Shown: one piece after another, positions 4,415-5,090 of the stretch | Layout: every line of letters begins with the position of its first letter | How positions within the stretch are numbered: the stretch's first letter is position 1 | The notes under the pieces: generated by a model | The model's input: only the letters and a program-made list of their open reading frames with translations | Told to the model about the DNA's origin: nothing | The model's database searches: none | Made by a program: the position numbers and the translations under genes | Source of the DNA: F1-60-MAGs149 sp032119475 | GTDB taxonomy: Bacteria; Actinomycetota; Thermoleophilia; Gaiellales; F1-60-MAGs149 | DNA length: 5,090 nt | Assembly (NCBI GenBank): GCA_032119475.1 | Contig: JAUMCA010000146.1 | Location: forward strand, 1-5,090 | Direction of reading: 5' to 3'

Positions 4415-5090
4415 ATGACACGCGCGATTCGGATCGGCTTCCAGGCCCGGCCGCAGCACGGCGGGTACGACGCGATGCGCGCCTCGTGGGTGCGCGCCGA
4501 GGAGATGGGCGTCGACGCCATCTACAACTGGGACCACTTCTACCCGCTCTACGACGATCCGGACGGCCCGCACTTCGAGTGCTGGACGCTGATCGCGGCG
4601 CTGGCGGAGGCGACGAGCCGCGTGGAGATCGGCGCGCTCGTCACGTGCATGTCGTACCGCAACCCCAACCTGCTCGGCGACATGGCGCGCACGGTCGACC
4701 ACATCTCCGGCGGCCGCCTGACGCTCGGCATCGGGTCGGGCTGGTTCGAGAAGGACTACGAGCAGTTCGGCTACGAGTTCGGCACCGCGATCACGCGCCT
4801 CCACGCCTTCCGCGACGCGATCCCGGTGGTGAAGAAGCGCATCGAGCTCGGCAATCCGCCCGCGGTGCGCGACGGGCGCATCCCGATCATGATCGGCGGC
4901 GGCGGCGAGAAGGTCATGCTGAAGCTCGTCGCCCAGCACGCCGACATCTGGCACGGCTTCGGCTCGCCTGACGAGATCCGCCACAAGTGCGAGGTGCTCG
5001 ACGGGCACTGCGCGACGGTCGGCCGGAACCCGGCGGACATCGAGCGCTCGATCATGCTCAACGAGGACGAGATCCCGCACGACGCGGCCG
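4415..5090 (+). CDS. LLM-class F420-dependent oxidoreductase, 3' end off the window
   Basis: Luciferase-like TIM-barrel protein, probably F420-dependent; 225 codons are visible. Landmarks are an N-terminal IRIGFQARPQHGGYDAM strand-helix start, NWDHF (38-42), ECWTLIAALAEATSRVEIGALVT (from 55), YRNPNLLGDMARTVDHISGGRL (from 81), LGIGSGWFEKDYEQFGYEF (104-122), PIMIGGGGEK (157-166) and LVAQHADIWHGFG (171-183), as in the generic LLM F420 families. Between the helix after RL (128) and PIMIGG (157) there are only about 28 residues. The usual stretch with LW, an FxGxxY motif and a PKP segment is missing, so this is a short-loop subfamily. The ATG at 4415 lies two bases after the PPOX stop; GGATGGGA just upstream is a weak SD, so co-translation is likely. 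The substrate is unknown; proximity to F420 genes supports the cofactor. Confidence 0.87.
   Translation, partial: MTRAIRIGFQARPQHGGYDAMRASWVRAEEMGVDAIYNWDHFYPLYDDPDGPHFECWTLIAALAEATSRVEIGALVTCMSYRNPNLLGDMARTVDHISGGRLTLGIGSGWFEKDYEQFGYEFGTAITRLHAFRDAIPVVKKRIELGNPPAVRDGRIPIMIGGGGEKVMLKLVAQHADIWHGFGSPDEIRHKCEVLDGHCATVGRNPADIERSIMLNEDEIPHDAA

Noticed and set aside
2229..4421. Very long open frame (730 codons) on the minus strand opposite cofC, cofD, cofE and the PPOX gene
   Set aside because: It runs antisense to four intact recognised genes and has low-complexity Arg/Ala/Ser-rich composition; it is the usual stop-poor shadow of high-GC coding DNA.
4883..4896. 14-bp perfect palindrome CCGATCATGATCGG in the LLM gene
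   Set aside because: It encodes the conserved IPIMIGG segment and is explained by codon choice; short enough to arise by chance.
4337..5080. Minus-strand open frame of 247 codons opposite the LLM gene
   Set aside because: Antisense to a gene with intact LLM motifs; composition typical of a GC shadow.

Overview
The window is a coenzyme F420 locus: most of the biosynthetic pathway, plus at least three enzymes that probably use the cofactor. Base composition is very GC-rich (about 70%, with G or C at most third codon positions). The genes are close-packed, and an F420-dependent glucose-6-phosphate dehydrogenase (FGD)-type gene is present. Together these suggest an actinobacterium. A deep-branching one (Thermoleophilia-like) is possible, and Chloroflexi such as Thermomicrobium also carry such genes, so the phylum is an inference.

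Layout. On the minus strand, reading leftward from position 1764: an fgd-like gene (1764-763), then after 27 bases cofG, the first half of FO synthase (735 to beyond the left edge). On the plus strand, reading rightward from 1814: cofC (1814-2353), cofD (2344-3261) and cofE (3258-4004), all overlapping, then a PPOX-fold F420 enzyme of the FDOR-B type (4026-4412) and a luciferase-like (LLM) F420 oxidoreductase (4415 to beyond the right edge). The two arms diverge from a 49-base intergenic region. No gap exceeds 300 bases and I see no RNA gene, mobile element or CRISPR array.

How the genes work together. CofG (with CofH, presumably beyond the left edge as a separate gene or as the second half of an FbiC fusion) makes the deazaflavin FO. 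CofC activates a three-carbon phospho-acid with GTP, CofD transfers it to FO to give F420-0 or dehydro-F420-0, and CofE adds the glutamate tail. FGD then reduces F420 at the expense of glucose-6-phosphate, and the PPOX and LLM proteins are likely consumers of F420H2.

Most interesting non-coding signals. (1) A perfect 30-bp palindrome lies in the 5' part of cofG (622-651). (2) The divergent intergenic region holds an 8-bp inverted repeat that would sequester the fgd ribosome binding site. (3) TANNNT boxes sit 6-8 bases before the start codons of cofC, the PPOX gene and cofG, the arrangement expected of leaderless mRNAs. (4) A hairpin has the fgd stop codon as its loop. The enzyme families themselves are known; I found no clearly new protein system.
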